A model generated the notes under the pieces. It was given only the letters and a program-made list of their open reading frames with translations, was not told the DNA's origin and ran no database searches. A DNA stretch of 64,000 nt from Leptospira neocaledonica (GTDB lineage: Bacteria; Spirochaetota; Leptospiria; Leptospirales; Leptospiraceae): assembly GCF_002812205.1 (NCBI RefSeq), contig NZ_NPEA01000007.1, forward strand, positions 1-64,000, read 5' to 3'. Made by a program: the position numbers and the translations under genes. Below, in pieces: positions 40,596-51,419 of the stretch (position 1 is its first letter; each line of letters starts with the position of its first letter).

Positions 40596-42530
40596 TTATC
40601 TGAATAATTCATCGATTTGGCGCTTATATTTATCCGAGACCACGTTTCTCTTCACCTTCATCGTCATGGTCAGCTCGTCTCCAGGTTCGAATTTTTTCGG
40701 AAGAAGATAAAAATTAGATACTTTTTCGAAATTTTTAAAACCGTTTTTAGAGGAAACTCTCTCTTTAATCTCTTTTTTGAACAATTCTCTGACATCCGGA
40801 TCGGAATTCGGATCCGAAATTTCTTGTAATAATCTGGATTTCCAGTCGCGTAATTGTTTGTCCAAGGCTTCCCAATCCGGGACCAAAAGTGCGCTTAACG
40901 TTTTTTGGTCATGTCCCACTATCATTGCCTGTAGGATCAACTCACTTTGAGTTAGAGCAAACTCGATCGGCTCAGGTTCCAAATTTTCTCCGCCTAAAAG
41001 TACGATTGTATCTTTGGCTCTTCCCGCGTATTTTAATTCTCCTTGAGAGGTCCAAAGAAGAAGGTCCCCTGAATTTAACCATCCGTCCTTCATGGTCTCG
41101 GCGGTTTTTTCAGGATCCAAATAATACCCCTGCATAATATGACCGCCTTTATGCCAAGCGATCCCTTTCACTCCTGGTTCGTGGATCTCTTCTCCTTTTT
41201 CGTCTAGGATTTTAATTTCCACTCCAGGGATACATTTTCCCAAAGTACCTACTGTAATCCTGTTCAGCCTTCTTCTAGTAGAAGCTCCGCTAGTTTCAGT
41301 CATTCCGTATCCTTCTAAGATCGGAATTCCTATAGAGTTGAAGAATCGATCTATGTACTCCGGAAGTGCTCCCGCTCCTGAGATCGCAAATTTTAATTTG
41401 CCACCTAGGCTTTTTCGTATTTTAGAAAACACTAATTGAGCTAGGATATTCGGTACGAACCAAAAGAATGTACCGAATAGTCCGCCAATTCTATTAAAAA
41501 ATTCCCCGAAAAAAGATCTAGGTTTTAAAGCAAACTCCAGACCCAAAAGCCTACTCTTATATTTATAATATGAATTTGCTGCAGATTGGAAACTTTTGAA
41601 GATAAATTTAGCGACGGGAGAAGCATCCTTCAACTTGTCTTGGACCTTATTATAAAAACTTTCCCAAACTCTAGGCACGGAAAGAAGGAAAGTAGGTTTG
41701 ATATCCTGCAGATCCTGTCCCAAACTAGAAATAGAAGTAAATGCTTCCGAAGCTCCTGCTCGAACACATGCGGTTTCTATAAGTCTCTCTGCGATATGCC
41801 AAGGAGGAAGATAAGCCATAGTCCTATCTTCCGGAGTAATACGCACATCGTCCAAAGCCAAAGACATGTTTACGTTAAATACTATATTCCTATGAGTAAG
41901 CATAACTCCCTTTGGGCGCCCTGTGGTCCCGGAAGTATAAACGATAGTTGCAAGATCCGATTCTTGGATAGATTCTCCTCTAGAATGAAATTCTAATTCT
42001 CCTTTTTCTTCGATCCATCTGTCTCCTAAAGAAATTAGATCATCTAAATGTAAAAGTTTGAATGGATGTCTTTGTTCGGAATGATGAGAAGATTCGAATA
42101 GAATGACTGTTTTTAAATGAGGAAATGATGAGAAAGAAGAACTGATCTTACGAACCACCTCTGAATTTCCTGCAAAACAAACTTCTGCTTTGGAATGATT
42201 TAATATATAGATCAGATCTTCGAGTGTGGAGTCGGTTCCTCTCGGCACATCCACACTTCCAATATTCGTAATACCCATACTCGCCCAAATCCAACGATGT
42301 CCGGAATCGGCGATCAAACCTACATTCTCTCCTTTTTTAACTCCGATAGAAACGAGACCTAAGCCGATCCTGGTAACTATATCTCCCAGCTCTTTAAAGT
42401 TTACGGATTTATAAGTTTTACCATCCGGTTTAAAGAATTGGGCAGGATGTTCCTTAAAAGTATCCGTAGCGGATTTTAAAGTCCAATATAATGTTTGAGA
42501 ATTTAGAAAGGGGAGTTTGAGAGGTTCCAT
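40596..42530 (-). CDS. long-chain fatty-acid--CoA ligase
   Basis: A 644-residue AMP-forming enzyme. The P-loop TIVYTSGTTGRPKGVMLTH lies at about residue 193-211, GYGMTETSGAS at about 400, and GWLNSGDLLLWT at about 490. The ANL-superfamily hinge and C-terminal lysine region end with MTMKVKRNVVSDKY. It activates long-chain fatty acids to acyl-CoA for beta-oxidation or lipid synthesis; Leptospira use fatty acids as the main carbon source. Confidence 0.9.
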   Translation of the reverse strand: MEPLKLPFLNSQTLYWTLKSATDTFKEHPAQFFKPDGKTYKSVNFKELGDIVTRIGLGLVSIGVKKGENVGLIADSGHRWIWASMGITNIGSVDVPRGTDSTLEDLIYILNHSKAEVCFAGNSEVVRKISSSFSSFPHLKTVILFESSHHSEQRHPFKLLHLDDLISLGDRWIEEKGELEFHSRGESIQESDLATIVYTSGTTGRPKGVMLTHRNIVFNVNMSLALDDVRITPEDRTMAYLPPWHIAERLIETACVRAGASEAFTSISSLGQDLQDIKPTFLLSVPRVWESFYNKVQDKLKDASPVAKFIFKSFQSAANSYYKYKSRLLGLEFALKPRSFFGEFFNRIGGLFGTFFWFVPNILAQLVFSKIRKSLGGKLKFAISGAGALPEYIDRFFNSIGIPILEGYGMTETSGASTRRRLNRITVGTLGKCIPGVEIKILDEKGEEIHEPGVKGIAWHKGGHIMQGYYLDPEKTAETMKDGWLNSGDLLLWTSQGELKYAGRAKDTIVLLGGENLEPEPIEFALTQSELILQAMIVGHDQKTLSALLVPDWEALDKQLRDWKSRLLQEISDPNSDPDVRELFKKEIKERVSSKNGFKNFEKVSNFYLLPKKFEPGDELTMTMKVKRNVVSDKYKRQIDELFR

Positions 42531-42631
42531 GCGGGGACCGATTTTAATCCCGACTAGGCCGAGGGTCCAGGAAAAATTAAATTTTCATGATTTTCCCGAA
42601 TATCTTTCTCGAACGATTGTTTCGAAAAGGG

Positions 42632-44431
42632 TTAATGACGTATATGATTTCGACCGAATGCCTTTGAATCATATAGGTTTTTATCCGCTAATCCTAATAA
42701 TTCCTGGTACGAATGGATATCACGATCCGTATTGCTGGAAACACCTATAGAAACAGTGACTCTAGTAAAGGTACTCTCTGAATGAGGTATCCCCATATCT
42801 TCCACAGTCTGTAACATGTTCAAGGCAACGACGATCGCACCTTCTACAGGAGTATCAGGTAGAATGACGGAGAATTCTTCTCCTCCATATCTTGCGATCA
42901 TATCGGAAGAACGGTTTAAACATTCTTTTAAGGCTTGGGCTACTCGAAAGAGTACTTGGTCACCTTTCAAATGACCGTAAGTATCGTTATACGCTTTGAA
43001 GAAGTCCACATCTATCATTAGAAGAGAAAGTGGTCTTTCCGTCCTAACAGAACGGTTCCATTCTCTTTCCAATTCCTGATCGAAAAATCTTCGATTAGCT
43101 ACCCCGGTCAAAGGATCCATTAGAGAAAGTTCAAATAACTTATCCGCTTTTTCCTTATACTCTTCTTTTTCTTTCTGGAAAGTATTGATCCGATCTACAA
43201 GTCCCAAAGAAAGAAGGATGACGTTACTCAAAACTCCAATTTTCAACATCCCGGAAGCGATTTCTTCCGAATCAAAAAGCCCAAGTCTATTCAGCGAGAA
43301 TATGAATACACCTACCAAACTGAACATCCATGCACTTAAGAAGATCCTGGCCTTTCTATCCTTTCGAACACTTTGGACCAATGAAATGATCATCAGTATC
43401 AGTATTTCCGGAATAGGAAGGATCGAAGTAAGAGGCATCAGATATTTTAAAGGTACAAATACCGGTAGAACGGCCACAATAGCCCATACGATCGTCAGCC
43501 CTCGAATGAATATATGCAGGATCGGATAAGTGTCCCTGGTCTGGAGATATTCTTCTGCAAATAGGCCCAAAAATATCATTGCAATACATGTGGCCATGAT
43601 AAAGGAAGAATTCACAAATTTAGGAGAATTTGGGACCAAGAACCAGAAACCGTATCCGGAACTCATGACCAGAAAGTAGGTCACAGCGAAAATTAGGATT
43701 ACATAATATATATAAGTCTTTTCTCGAATGCCCAAGAATAGGAAGAAATTATAAAAGACCATCACTCCCAAGGCGCCAAAATAAATGCCATCTATGAGTA
43801 ATGAGATCCGAGAAGAATGATCCAGATTGGATTTAGTAACCAGTTGAAGAGGAAGAGTGAGAGATCCTTCGGTCTTGACTCGGATGAACACTTCTATCCT
43901 TCCCTTATCTTCTAAGGTGAGGGGAAATACGAAATATCTCTCTACGACGGGTCTTTCCTTGAAGGGGAGCATGTCTCCGGTGTGAAATTCACCTTCTCTC
44001 CCTTTGGAGTCTTTCCAATATACGTCCACATAATCTATATGAGGATATTCTAAGGTAAGAAAACGTTCTTCTGAAAGAGATTCCTCGGCTTCTACAGAAA
44101 ATTTGAGCCAATAAGGAGCAGAATCATATCCGAAATTCGGCATTCTATCCGAATTCTTTTTGAATTCAACTTCGGAATCAGATGCGGAAATGTCTTCCCA
44201 GGTAAGAGTTCCTTCTGTGTCTCTGAAATAAGAGATCTCTTCTCTGAGAGGGATCTTTCCTGCAGAATGAGAATCTAAACGAAGTACGGGACCCTGTTCT
44301 GAAACAGAATCTGCGAGTAAAGAATAGGGGAGGGCGAGAACAAACAATGCCGTCCATAAAACAAGAGGAAGGCGGCGATTCCGGATCCTGGATGTTTCGA
44401 TTCTTTCGAATGTCTCGGAATCTTTTGGCAT
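42632..44431 (-). CDS. 7TMR-DISM receptor with GGDEF domain
   Basis: A 599-residue protein. A signal segment (about 22-40) leads into a periplasmic 7TMR-DISMED2 domain (about 60-190), then seven membrane segments (about 205-400), a short coiled coil, and a GGDEF domain whose active-site loop is RYGGEEFSVIL (about 535). The loop is intact, so it should make cyclic di-GMP in response to an extracellular, probably carbohydrate-like, ligand. Confidence 0.9.
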   Translation of the reverse strand: MPKDSETFERIETSRIRNRRLPLVLWTALFVLALPYSLLADSVSEQGPVLRLDSHSAGKIPLREEISYFRDTEGTLTWEDISASDSEVEFKKNSDRMPNFGYDSAPYWLKFSVEAEESLSEERFLTLEYPHIDYVDVYWKDSKGREGEFHTGDMLPFKERPVVERYFVFPLTLEDKGRIEVFIRVKTEGSLTLPLQLVTKSNLDHSSRISLLIDGIYFGALGVMVFYNFFLFLGIREKTYIYYVILIFAVTYFLVMSSGYGFWFLVPNSPKFVNSSFIMATCIAMIFLGLFAEEYLQTRDTYPILHIFIRGLTIVWAIVAVLPVFVPLKYLMPLTSILPIPEILILMIISLVQSVRKDRKARIFLSAWMFSLVGVFIFSLNRLGLFDSEEIASGMLKIGVLSNVILLSLGLVDRINTFQKEKEEYKEKADKLFELSLMDPLTGVANRRFFDQELEREWNRSVRTERPLSLLMIDVDFFKAYNDTYGHLKGDQVLFRVAQALKECLNRSSDMIARYGGEEFSVILPDTPVEGAIVVALNMLQTVEDMGIPHSESTFTRVTVSIGVSSNTDRDIHSYQELLGLADKNLYDSKAFGRNHIRH

Positions 44432-44563
44432 ACCGAAAATATTCTTACCTACCTAGAGATGTCAAAAAACTTTCGCAGAAGTGATACGATTTTGACGGTT
44501 CTTCTAGATAAAATATAACTTTAGAAAGTTCAGGAAACCCAAAAATTTAATCGAAATAAACCT

Positions 44564-45994
44564 TTAGTCGGGGTCTTTTTTAAACTCTTTTCTATTTACG
44601 AATAAAAATTGAGTTTCACTTCTTTTGCCTGTTAGGGTTTTGCCAATCACAGTCATTGCAGGATAAGTGGTCTTTTTGAATTCAGGAATTCTAATAATAT
44701 ATTCCGTATTCGTTTTTCTTTGTACGATACCTTCTTTCCCGCTGATCTTGATCGCTACCGACTTAGGTTCTAATCCTTCTACTATTACTGGAAAAGTATC
44801 TCCAGGTTTGACCCATGAACCATCCAGAACTCCCAGTTGGATCTTGACCGGAGGAGAAGCGCTTAGGATAGAATTGAACCTGGACTGAGACATTCCCCAA
44901 GTCACCAAAGATCTATGGATGGTATATGCATATGTACCTGGAACATTTTTCCCAGGGTTTACAGTGAATGCCATTCTATAACCTGCGGCCTTGGCTTCTT
45001 CTATCACTCGTACGTCGAATAATCCGAACGGATAAGCAAGGTCTTGGATCTTTCTGCCGGTTTTAGCCTCGAGAGTTGCTTTGGAATCTTTGAGTTGGCT
45101 TCTGATCTCTGCTCTAGACATTGCAGGCAATTTTGGATGATAGACGGTATGAGAACCTATATCCAAAACTCCACTGTCTAGAGCCTCTTTTAATTGAGCC
45201 CAGCTAAGATAAAATTTGTATCTAGGATTCGAGATCACAGTCGGATAAATAAAAACAGAAGCTCTCATTCCGTATTTTTTCAATAGAGGAACCAGCACAT
45301 CTCTATGAGTCAAAGATCCATCATCAAATGTTAGAAGAACAGGGCGAGCGGGGAAATCAGAGCCAGCCTTTCCTTGTTGGTATTGGTAGAATTGGTCCAA
45401 ACTGATCGTTTGGTAACCTATAGATTTGAGATATTTAAATTGTTCTTCTAAAAGGCTAGGATCTAAATTATATCCGCCCATCGGATCTTGGTTTCCGACC
45501 AAGTGATGATAACATAAAACAGGGATCCCTTTTCCATGACCTAGTTCTGCATTTGTATTTTGATTATTCGTATCGTATTGGGTTTTAGGAGGAAGTTCCG
45601 AAACTCCAGGAAGAGAATTTTCGTATTTTTTGGAAGCAGTCTCTTTTTCTTTCTCTTTAATATCCTGCTTTTCCTTTTTAGAAACCTTTGTTCTGCCTTT
45701 TTTCCTACGTTGTACTCTTTTGGATTTATGAGTAGAGGCTTCCGCAGAAGCCACAGATTCTTCTTTTTCTTTTTTAACCTTAGCTTCCATTTTAGGAGAA
45801 GGCGAAGAAGTTTCTTCCGATCTAGGAATTTCTTTTTTAGAAGGGGACTCTTTGGGAGCTTCTTCCTCCTCATGGTTTGTTTTGGATTTTCCGTCGGAAC
45901 TTAAAAATTCGCGAACAGGTCCCGCAGAAAGTGCGGAAGAAGTGAAGATTACCAGAAGGAATATAATGTAAAAGCGGCTGATTTGTTTATACAT
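44564..45994 (-). CDS. polysaccharide deacetylase family protein
   Basis: A 476-residue exported protein. A signal peptide of about 24 residues is followed by about 110 residues of Lys/Glu-rich low-complexity sequence, then a NodB-type deacetylase domain (VLLTFDDGSLTHRDVLVPLL with the metal Asp pair; SHTVYHPKL with the metal His pair), and a C-terminal beta domain (about 385-470). It should remove acetyl groups from N-acetylglucosamine in a cell-wall or surface polymer. Confidence 0.85.
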   Translation of the reverse strand: MYKQISRFYIIFLLVIFTSSALSAGPVREFLSSDGKSKTNHEEEEAPKESPSKKEIPRSEETSSPSPKMEAKVKKEKEESVASAEASTHKSKRVQRRKKGRTKVSKKEKQDIKEKEKETASKKYENSLPGVSELPPKTQYDTNNQNTNAELGHGKGIPVLCYHHLVGNQDPMGGYNLDPSLLEEQFKYLKSIGYQTISLDQFYQYQQGKAGSDFPARPVLLTFDDGSLTHRDVLVPLLKKYGMRASVFIYPTVISNPRYKFYLSWAQLKEALDSGVLDIGSHTVYHPKLPAMSRAEIRSQLKDSKATLEAKTGRKIQDLAYPFGLFDVRVIEEAKAAGYRMAFTVNPGKNVPGTYAYTIHRSLVTWGMSQSRFNSILSASPPVKIQLGVLDGSWVKPGDTFPVIVEGLEPKSVAIKISGKEGIVQRKTNTEYIIRIPEFKKTTYPAMTVIGKTLTGKRSETQFLFVNRKEFKKDPD

Positions 45995-46139
45995 GGACGA
46001 TCAGTTCCAAGATTCTCTCAGGCAGATGACGCGCAACTTTTTACCAAAAATGGAAGTACGGTAAAAACCTATAAAATAGGGAAGAATTCGTCTTGAGGAA
46101 GGACTTTTAGGAGATTCTCTCCTGAAATTTATTGACAAT

Positions 46140-46166
46140 GCCCGTCTTTCGAAGAGATCGACGGGC
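46140..46166 (-). terminator. terminator-like hairpin
   Basis: GCCCGTC (46140-46146) pairs with GACGGGC (46160-46166) just beyond the end of the minus-strand gene at 46174. No strong T run follows. Confidence 0.5.
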
Positions 46167-46173
46167 AGGAAGA

Positions 46174-46686
46174 TTATTTTTTTCCTTTTTCTTTAATCAA
46201 TCGTTTCAGAACGGACTCTGAATGGCCGCTGAGTTTGATAACTGCAGCTTTGTTTGGCTTCTTCTTTTCCAGTTCCAACAGAATGGAGGAAAAACGGAAC
46301 TTTCTGCGAATATGATTCACAGCTGGAATAGATGTTTTGAAAATTCTTGCTAGTTCATGATCCGCATTTCCTTCCTGGTTAAGGTCGTAAAACTTGGAAA
46401 GTTTAGCATCATCCCAAACGATCTTCTCGTCCGTCTTATAGTAGTTATGGTGTTCTAGACGACGGCTGTTTCTTTCGTAAGAGCCTTTGTTTCTTTTCTC
46501 TCTCCAAAAAGGATGCCTATTCCTTGCATATTTTATGTCATCTATTGTATAACCGGATTTATTTAACCATTCTGTGGTAATACTGGACTTCTTGGGTCCT
46601 TCTAGTTTTGATTTGATGGAAAATTCAATGTACTGCTCTGGCGTTTTCGCAGAGAGGAGTTTCTTTTTTTCCTTTTCGTAATCCAT
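46174..46686 (-). CDS. basic protein with possible helix-turn-helix
   Basis: A 170-residue very basic protein. Residues about 95-135 (DDAKLSKFYDLNQEGNADHE, LARIFKTSIPAVNHIRRKF) have the shape of a helix-turn-helix, and the C-terminal VIKLSGHSESVLKRLIKEK may be a second one. DNA binding is inference; I do not know the family. AAGGAT precedes the ATG. Confidence 0.6.
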   Translation of the reverse strand: MDYEKEKKKLLSAKTPEQYIEFSIKSKLEGPKKSSITTEWLNKSGYTIDDIKYARNRHPFWREKRNKGSYERNSRRLEHHNYYKTDEKIVWDDAKLSKFYDLNQEGNADHELARIFKTSIPAVNHIRRKFRFSSILLELEKKKPNKAAVIKLSGHSESVLKRLIKEKGKK

Positions 46687-47168
46687 ATCCTTGCCTTGCG
46701 ATTTCTAATGCACCGTCAGGTGTTATTTTATTTTTAAGTCGGTGGATAGTGTTCCTTACCTGGACCAATACCGAAACTCTTTTTCAAATAACGGTAGGAA
46801 AAAACAAAAAGCTTCTTCGTCAGGTCTGGGCTATGCAAAAGAGATTCGCAAAACCTCCCTTAAAGTATACTAAGCAACTCAGAGACTCGAATGCTCTTCC
46901 AAAGTTTGTCCCTCGAAGGACTACAGGAAGCAGTTAGCATGACCTCAGAAATTTCACATGATAGAAAGTTTGTGTACGATTCATTATTATTAATCGAAGT
47001 CTGAAACATTTACATTTTTCTGTCTCAATTCCGACGAATAATAACGTGTCCTCCTTATTCCTTTCAACACTTATTAGACTTTGGTTTTTCGTTTCAGAAG
47101 TAATTCTATCTTTCTGAAAAAATGAAACCGAAAGAAATGGTTAGGGTCTTACAACGAGGTTAGTCATC
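46687..47168. other. intergenic region without a clear gene
   Basis: This 480-base stretch holds no frame I can support. A short frame at 46834-46938 could encode a 34-residue basic peptide (QKRFAKPPLKYTKQLRDSNA...), but it has no ribosome site and no recognisable relatives. The 5' part may carry the promoter of the minus-strand gene. Confidence 0.3.
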
Positions 47169-47564
47169 ATGTTATCCAGAACTTCAAATAAAGGCAGAAT
47201 TAGAGTAGTTACGGCGTATTTGTGCCTTTTTTCCTTGGTCAATTTTCCAGTTATCGCTCATGAAGAAGGACCGACTCACTCACATGTGGATCAATGCCGT
47301 GCAGACAAAGAAAAATACTGTAAGGAAAGTCCCAAAGGAGATGTTCTCTCTTGTTTGAAAAAGAATGAGGAAAATCTTTCCGAAGACTGCAGAGAATTGT
47401 TGCAGGAAGTCAGGGATAAAGCAAGACAAAGAATGGAGGCCTGCAAAGAAGATAAGGAGAAATACTGTTCCAATCGAGGAACAGCTGTTATCCGCTGCCT
47501 CCAAGAGAACAAAAATCTTTTGGGAGAAAAATGTAAATCTGCATTATTCTCTACCTCCAAATAA
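47169..47564 (+). CDS. exported cysteine-rich-repeat protein
   Basis: A 131-residue protein with a signal peptide of about 30 residues and two copies of a four-cysteine helical repeat: CRADKEKYCKESPKGDVLSC...C and CKEDKEKYCSNRGTAVIRC...C. The pattern is that of the Cys-rich GLG1/FGFR-type repeat, found in small secreted bacterial proteins of unknown role. GAGG precedes the ATG. Confidence 0.75.
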   Translation: MLSRTSNKGRIRVVTAYLCLFSLVNFPVIAHEEGPTHSHVDQCRADKEKYCKESPKGDVLSCLKKNEENLSEDCRELLQEVRDKARQRMEACKEDKEKYCSNRGTAVIRCLQENKNLLGEKCKSALFSTSK

Positions 47565-48017
47565 GGTGGTTCGAAATCCCAACTCACTCTAGAAAGACTG
47601 TATACAAAAAAGATCCTTAGTATACGAACTTTTTGAAAAGAAGAAGTTTCTGTGATTGGAGATTGTGAACTTCTATGTAGCAGATTTATTGAGGATTGGA
47701 AATTTCTATCCAAGGGATGTGTAGGCACTTCGACAACTTGAAACGGAAAGTCCTTCGGTATACTGCGGAATGCGGAAGGTAAATTCCCTTTGATCTGATG
47801 ATTTTGTAGTCACTTCGACAAATCTTATGAGCGAAGGTTCGCAAAACCTTCTCCGCTTGATAGGCCCACTACTCTAACTTCCGATAATCAGCATTATGTC
47901 GCATTAGATAGAATCCTTTGGATTGGCGATTTATAAGCCTCTAAGAGCTCCCCTCTCGGACCAAAACTTTGTTTTACCGGTCCGTAATTTCAGAATTTCT
48001 GGTAGAACCGATCGAAG
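47565..48017. other. intergenic region before recC
   Basis: No frame that I can support. GGACTTTCCG-like and CACTTCGACAA motifs recur (near 47724 and 47811), but no structured element is clear. The promoter of the recCBD operon should be in the last part of this region. Confidence 0.3.
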
Positions 48018-51000
48018 ATGAAGATACGAGTCCATAGTTCCGACGATCTTGCGGATTTATCCGAAGCATTATCTAAATCCTTGAGAGAAGAGATCTCCAG
48101 GAAGGACGGACTGTATTCTCCCACGGTGATCATTCCGAACAAGAGTATGGAGACCTGGTTGAACCTGGATCTGGTCCAAAGATTCGGAGTGGTATTCAAT
48201 ATCCGATTTTTGTTCTTGGAAAAGTTTTTAGAAGAACTGCTTCTCGAAAAATTTTCCCCGGAGATCGATCCGAAATCCAGACCATTCCTTCAGGGAGAAT
48301 CCAGAAAATTTCAAATTTACGAAACCTTGTTAGGAGATCAGGAATTTCTCCAAAAATATCCTATTCTTAAAAATTATCTTTTGCCTTCCGGGAGAAAAAC
48401 TCCGGACCCTGTGCGTCTCTTGGATCTTTCAGGACGTTTGGCAAAATATTTTAAGGATTACGAATTACATAGACAAGACTGGATCCGAAACTGGTTGGGA
48501 GAAAAATATTCACTTCTAAGATTACCAGGAGAAGATATCTGGGAAGAAGTCGCGACCCAATCCGAAATTTTTTTCTTTCAGAAAGAACTCTATTCTTATC
48601 TAACAAATTCAGATCCATCCAAAGAAACTTTGATCCAATATTCTATGCGAAATCTTGGTTCTGAATCCAAAGCAAAAAAACATTCTACAAAGAATGTATA
48701 TCTATTTGCGTTATCTCAACTTTCGAGCACGTATATTTCTATTTTTCAAAACCTTCTCCCTGAAATTCATCTAGAAGTTTTTCAATTCGGAGTGCCTGAC
48801 GGAGAATCCGTATCAGGAACGGAAAGAAATCAGATCTGTAAAAACTGGGCGAACTCATTTCGTTCTTTAAAAAAATCCTGGGAGATCTCCGGCGCAGAAT
48901 TTATCGTATCTTCCAAAAAAGAAAAAGTAGAAAAAACAGTTTTGTCCGAGTTCAAACAATATCTTGGACGATCGGAATACAAAGCTTCAGTAAAACTTCT
49001 TCCGGATGAAAGTTTACAAATTTTAGAAGCGCCTGGAAAAGTTCGAGAAGTAGAAGTAGTCTTCCATCATATTCTTTCTCTCTTATCCGAATCTAAAGAA
49101 ACCAAATTAACCGATTTTGGGATATTTTGCTCCGACCTTTCCGAATATAGAGCAGCCTTAGAATTCGTATTTGAAGGCGGGATCCAAGCAAAACTCGCGG
49201 AGAAGTCCGGCAGCTCTTTAAGAACTCTACCTTATAGTATAAGAGATGTTCTCGCCTCGGAGACAAGCACCTATATCAGCGGAATACTTTCCTTATTTCC
49301 ATTACTCTCCAAAGAAAGATCCAGATCGGATATTTTCAAGTTACTCAAAAACCCATGCTTTCAATCTAAATGGGAACTGGAACCTTCATTCGTAGAAGAA
49401 TGGGTGAAATTATCAGAGGACTTAGAATTATACCAAGACGATTCTTTGGCAGAAGAACAACCTCTCGCATTTTCTTTCCGAAAAGGTTTCCTTCGTTTAG
49501 CTGCTGGGAATATAATATCCCCGGAAGAAAAAGAAGATCTTCCCATCTCCCCTTTCGATTCCGGACCAGGCTCTTCCATATCTGCTTGGATTGGAATTTG
49601 GAGACATGTCTCACTCTTATTGGAAGAATTTTCATCCCTGATTTCGAATCCAAAATCCTCTGGAGAAAAAATTTTAGATTCTTTATCGGATCTGCTAAGA
49701 GAGTTATTTTCTTCCACCTCTTCCAATCCGATCGACGTGGAATTGGAACAAAATATCATAGATTCATTATATGAATTGAGATCCATAAATTGGGATCCGA
49801 AAAATTCCAAGGATAGACTTAAATTTTTAGAGGCATTTTTTAAACAAACCGGGGGAGAGATTCAGGTCCGAAAAGGGCAATATTTAACCGGCGGGATAAC
49901 GGTATCGTCGCTGCAACCGATGCGTCCTATTCCTTTCCGACATGTATATATTTTAGGATTGGGAGAAGGTTTATTTCCCGGAACTGACGATACTTCCGCA
50001 TTCAATCTCAGGCATTTAGCTCCTAGAGAAGGAGATATAAATGTGAGAGGACTAAACCAATCCTTATTATACGAAACCGTTCTCTCCGCAAAACAAAGTT
50101 TGGTATTATCCTTCGTGGCAGAAGATATTACAAAAGACGAAAGTATTGCTCCTTCTTCTTCCTTACTTTTGCTGGAACAAGCCTTAAAGGAGAATGTTTT
50201 AGCCCCTGAAACTTCCGTCCGGGTTAAGATCCCATTAAATAAACATAGCAAAGAATACTTTGTCCAAAAGGAAATCCCATCCGCAAAATTTGCGGAGAAG
50301 TTCCGTAAAAATTTTGATCTTTCCTCTTCTCTTCTTTATGGAAAAGAAGAAGATAAAGAATATTATCGCAAAGTAGTGCTCGGAAATTTTCAGGCAAGAC
50401 CTGCGTCAAAAAAAGAATCCTTGCGCCCGGAAACTATAGATTGGAATGATTTGGTTCGGTTTGCCAAGTCCCCACTTTCTTATCATTTACAGAGAAAGTT
50501 CGGATTATATACGGAAGAAATTTCGGACTCAGAGAGTGCTACAGAGGAACCTTTCCGAATTTCGGATAACTTTAAATTTATGAAAGAGTTATGGTCTTAT
50601 TCCATGAAAAAGGCCGAGAAAGAAATCTTAAATTCTTTAGAAGGTCTATTTTCTCTTTGGGAAAAAAGAGGCCATATTCCAAGGGGAATTTACGGAGATT
50701 CTGAATTTTTAACTAAGTCGGAAAAAATTGCAAAAATTTCAGAGTCGGTCTCTGAGACACTTTCCGATGTAGAAATTTTATCGGGATTCACTTTTGGAGA
50801 ATCTCCTAAAAAAGGGAATTTGCTTTCTTTACAACCCGTTCCATTAGAAATTCCGAATGGAACTAAAATCAATATAACCGGTTTAAAAGAGGATGTTTTT
50901 TTAAAAAAAGAAGCTGATGATACATTCACCCTTGTCTTGGTTTACCCAAACTCTAAGAAAAAATTTAAAAATCTGATCGAACCGTTTTTAATCCAAGCTT

Positions 51001-51419
51001 TACTAGATCTTATTCCATCCAAAAATACTCCAAACTCAGTGATTACGATATTCGGCTACGGAGACAAGCCTACTATCTTAAATATGGATCGAGAAGGTGG
51101 AAAAGAATATCGTAAAAAATTCCTCACTGATCTGGTACAAGAATTTTTAAATCAATCTGTCTCTTTGGTCTCCCCTGGAATTTGGGAAGATTTTCCGGAT
51201 AGAACAGGAATCGATCCGAGTGATAAAAAAAGTTTAGATATATTCGCCGCGGAATATATAACCTGGGCCCAAGAATCCGTTCAATACGATCCAGAAATAT
51301 ATTTAGATGAAATTATCCGACTTCTTCCCTACCCTCAAAATTATATAAGTGAGAATGATTTTTATCTCTGCTTGAAACTTTATTATCCATTGGAGAAGGT
51401 TTTTTATGCAGAAAAGTAA
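48018..51419 (+). CDS. recC: RecBCD subunit gamma (RecC)
   Basis: A 1133-residue protein. The N-terminal part (VIIPNKSMETWLNLDLVQRFGVVFNI) and especially SSLQPMRPIPFRHVYILGLGEGLFPG at about residue 635 are diagnostic of RecC. This subunit splits the DNA strands and, in well-studied species, reads the Chi site with an inactive helicase fold. It is the first gene of a tight recC-recB-recD operon for double-strand-break repair and degradation of foreign linear DNA, and overlaps recB by 14 bases. Confidence 0.9.
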   Translation: MKIRVHSSDDLADLSEALSKSLREEISRKDGLYSPTVIIPNKSMETWLNLDLVQRFGVVFNIRFLFLEKFLEELLLEKFSPEIDPKSRPFLQGESRKFQIYETLLGDQEFLQKYPILKNYLLPSGRKTPDPVRLLDLSGRLAKYFKDYELHRQDWIRNWLGEKYSLLRLPGEDIWEEVATQSEIFFFQKELYSYLTNSDPSKETLIQYSMRNLGSESKAKKHSTKNVYLFALSQLSSTYISIFQNLLPEIHLEVFQFGVPDGESVSGTERNQICKNWANSFRSLKKSWEISGAEFIVSSKKEKVEKTVLSEFKQYLGRSEYKASVKLLPDESLQILEAPGKVREVEVVFHHILSLLSESKETKLTDFGIFCSDLSEYRAALEFVFEGGIQAKLAEKSGSSLRTLPYSIRDVLASETSTYISGILSLFPLLSKERSRSDIFKLLKNPCFQSKWELEPSFVEEWVKLSEDLELYQDDSLAEEQPLAFSFRKGFLRLAAGNIISPEEKEDLPISPFDSGPGSSISAWIGIWRHVSLLLEEFSSLISNPKSSGEKILDSLSDLLRELFSSTSSNPIDVELEQNIIDSLYELRSINWDPKNSKDRLKFLEAFFKQTGGEIQVRKGQYLTGGITVSSLQPMRPIPFRHVYILGLGEGLFPGTDDTSAFNLRHLAPREGDINVRGLNQSLLYETVLSAKQSLVLSFVAEDITKDESIAPSSSLLLLEQALKENVLAPETSVRVKIPLNKHSKEYFVQKEIPSAKFAEKFRKNFDLSSSLLYGKEEDKEYYRKVVLGNFQARPASKKESLRPETIDWNDLVRFAKSPLSYHLQRKFGLYTEEISDSESATEEPFRISDNFKFMKELWSYSMKKAEKEILNSLEGLFSLWEKRGHIPRGIYGDSEFLTKSEKIAKISESVSETLSDVEILSGFTFGESPKKGNLLSLQPVPLEIPNGTKINITGLKEDVFLKKEADDTFTLVLVYPNSKKKFKNLIEPFLIQALLDLIPSKNTPNSVITIFGYGDKPTILNMDREGGKEYRKKFLTDLVQEFLNQSVSLVSPGIWEDFPDRTGIDPSDKKSLDIFAAEYITWAQESVQYDPEIYLDEIIRLLPYPQNYISENDFYLCLKLYYPLEKVFYAEK

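Noticed and set aside
45541..45904. Lys/Arg- and Phe/Arg-rich frames inside the deacetylase gene
   Set aside because: They are shadow frames of the low-complexity Lys/Glu region of that gene.
46749..46937. 62-residue plus-strand frame in the gap before the Cys-rich protein
   Set aside because: No ribosome site, no recognisable similarity, and an overlap with the likely promoter region of the neighbouring gene.
49361..49810. Long overlapping frames on both strands inside recC
   Set aside because: The RecC reading frame is continuous and carries the family motifs; the others are shadows.
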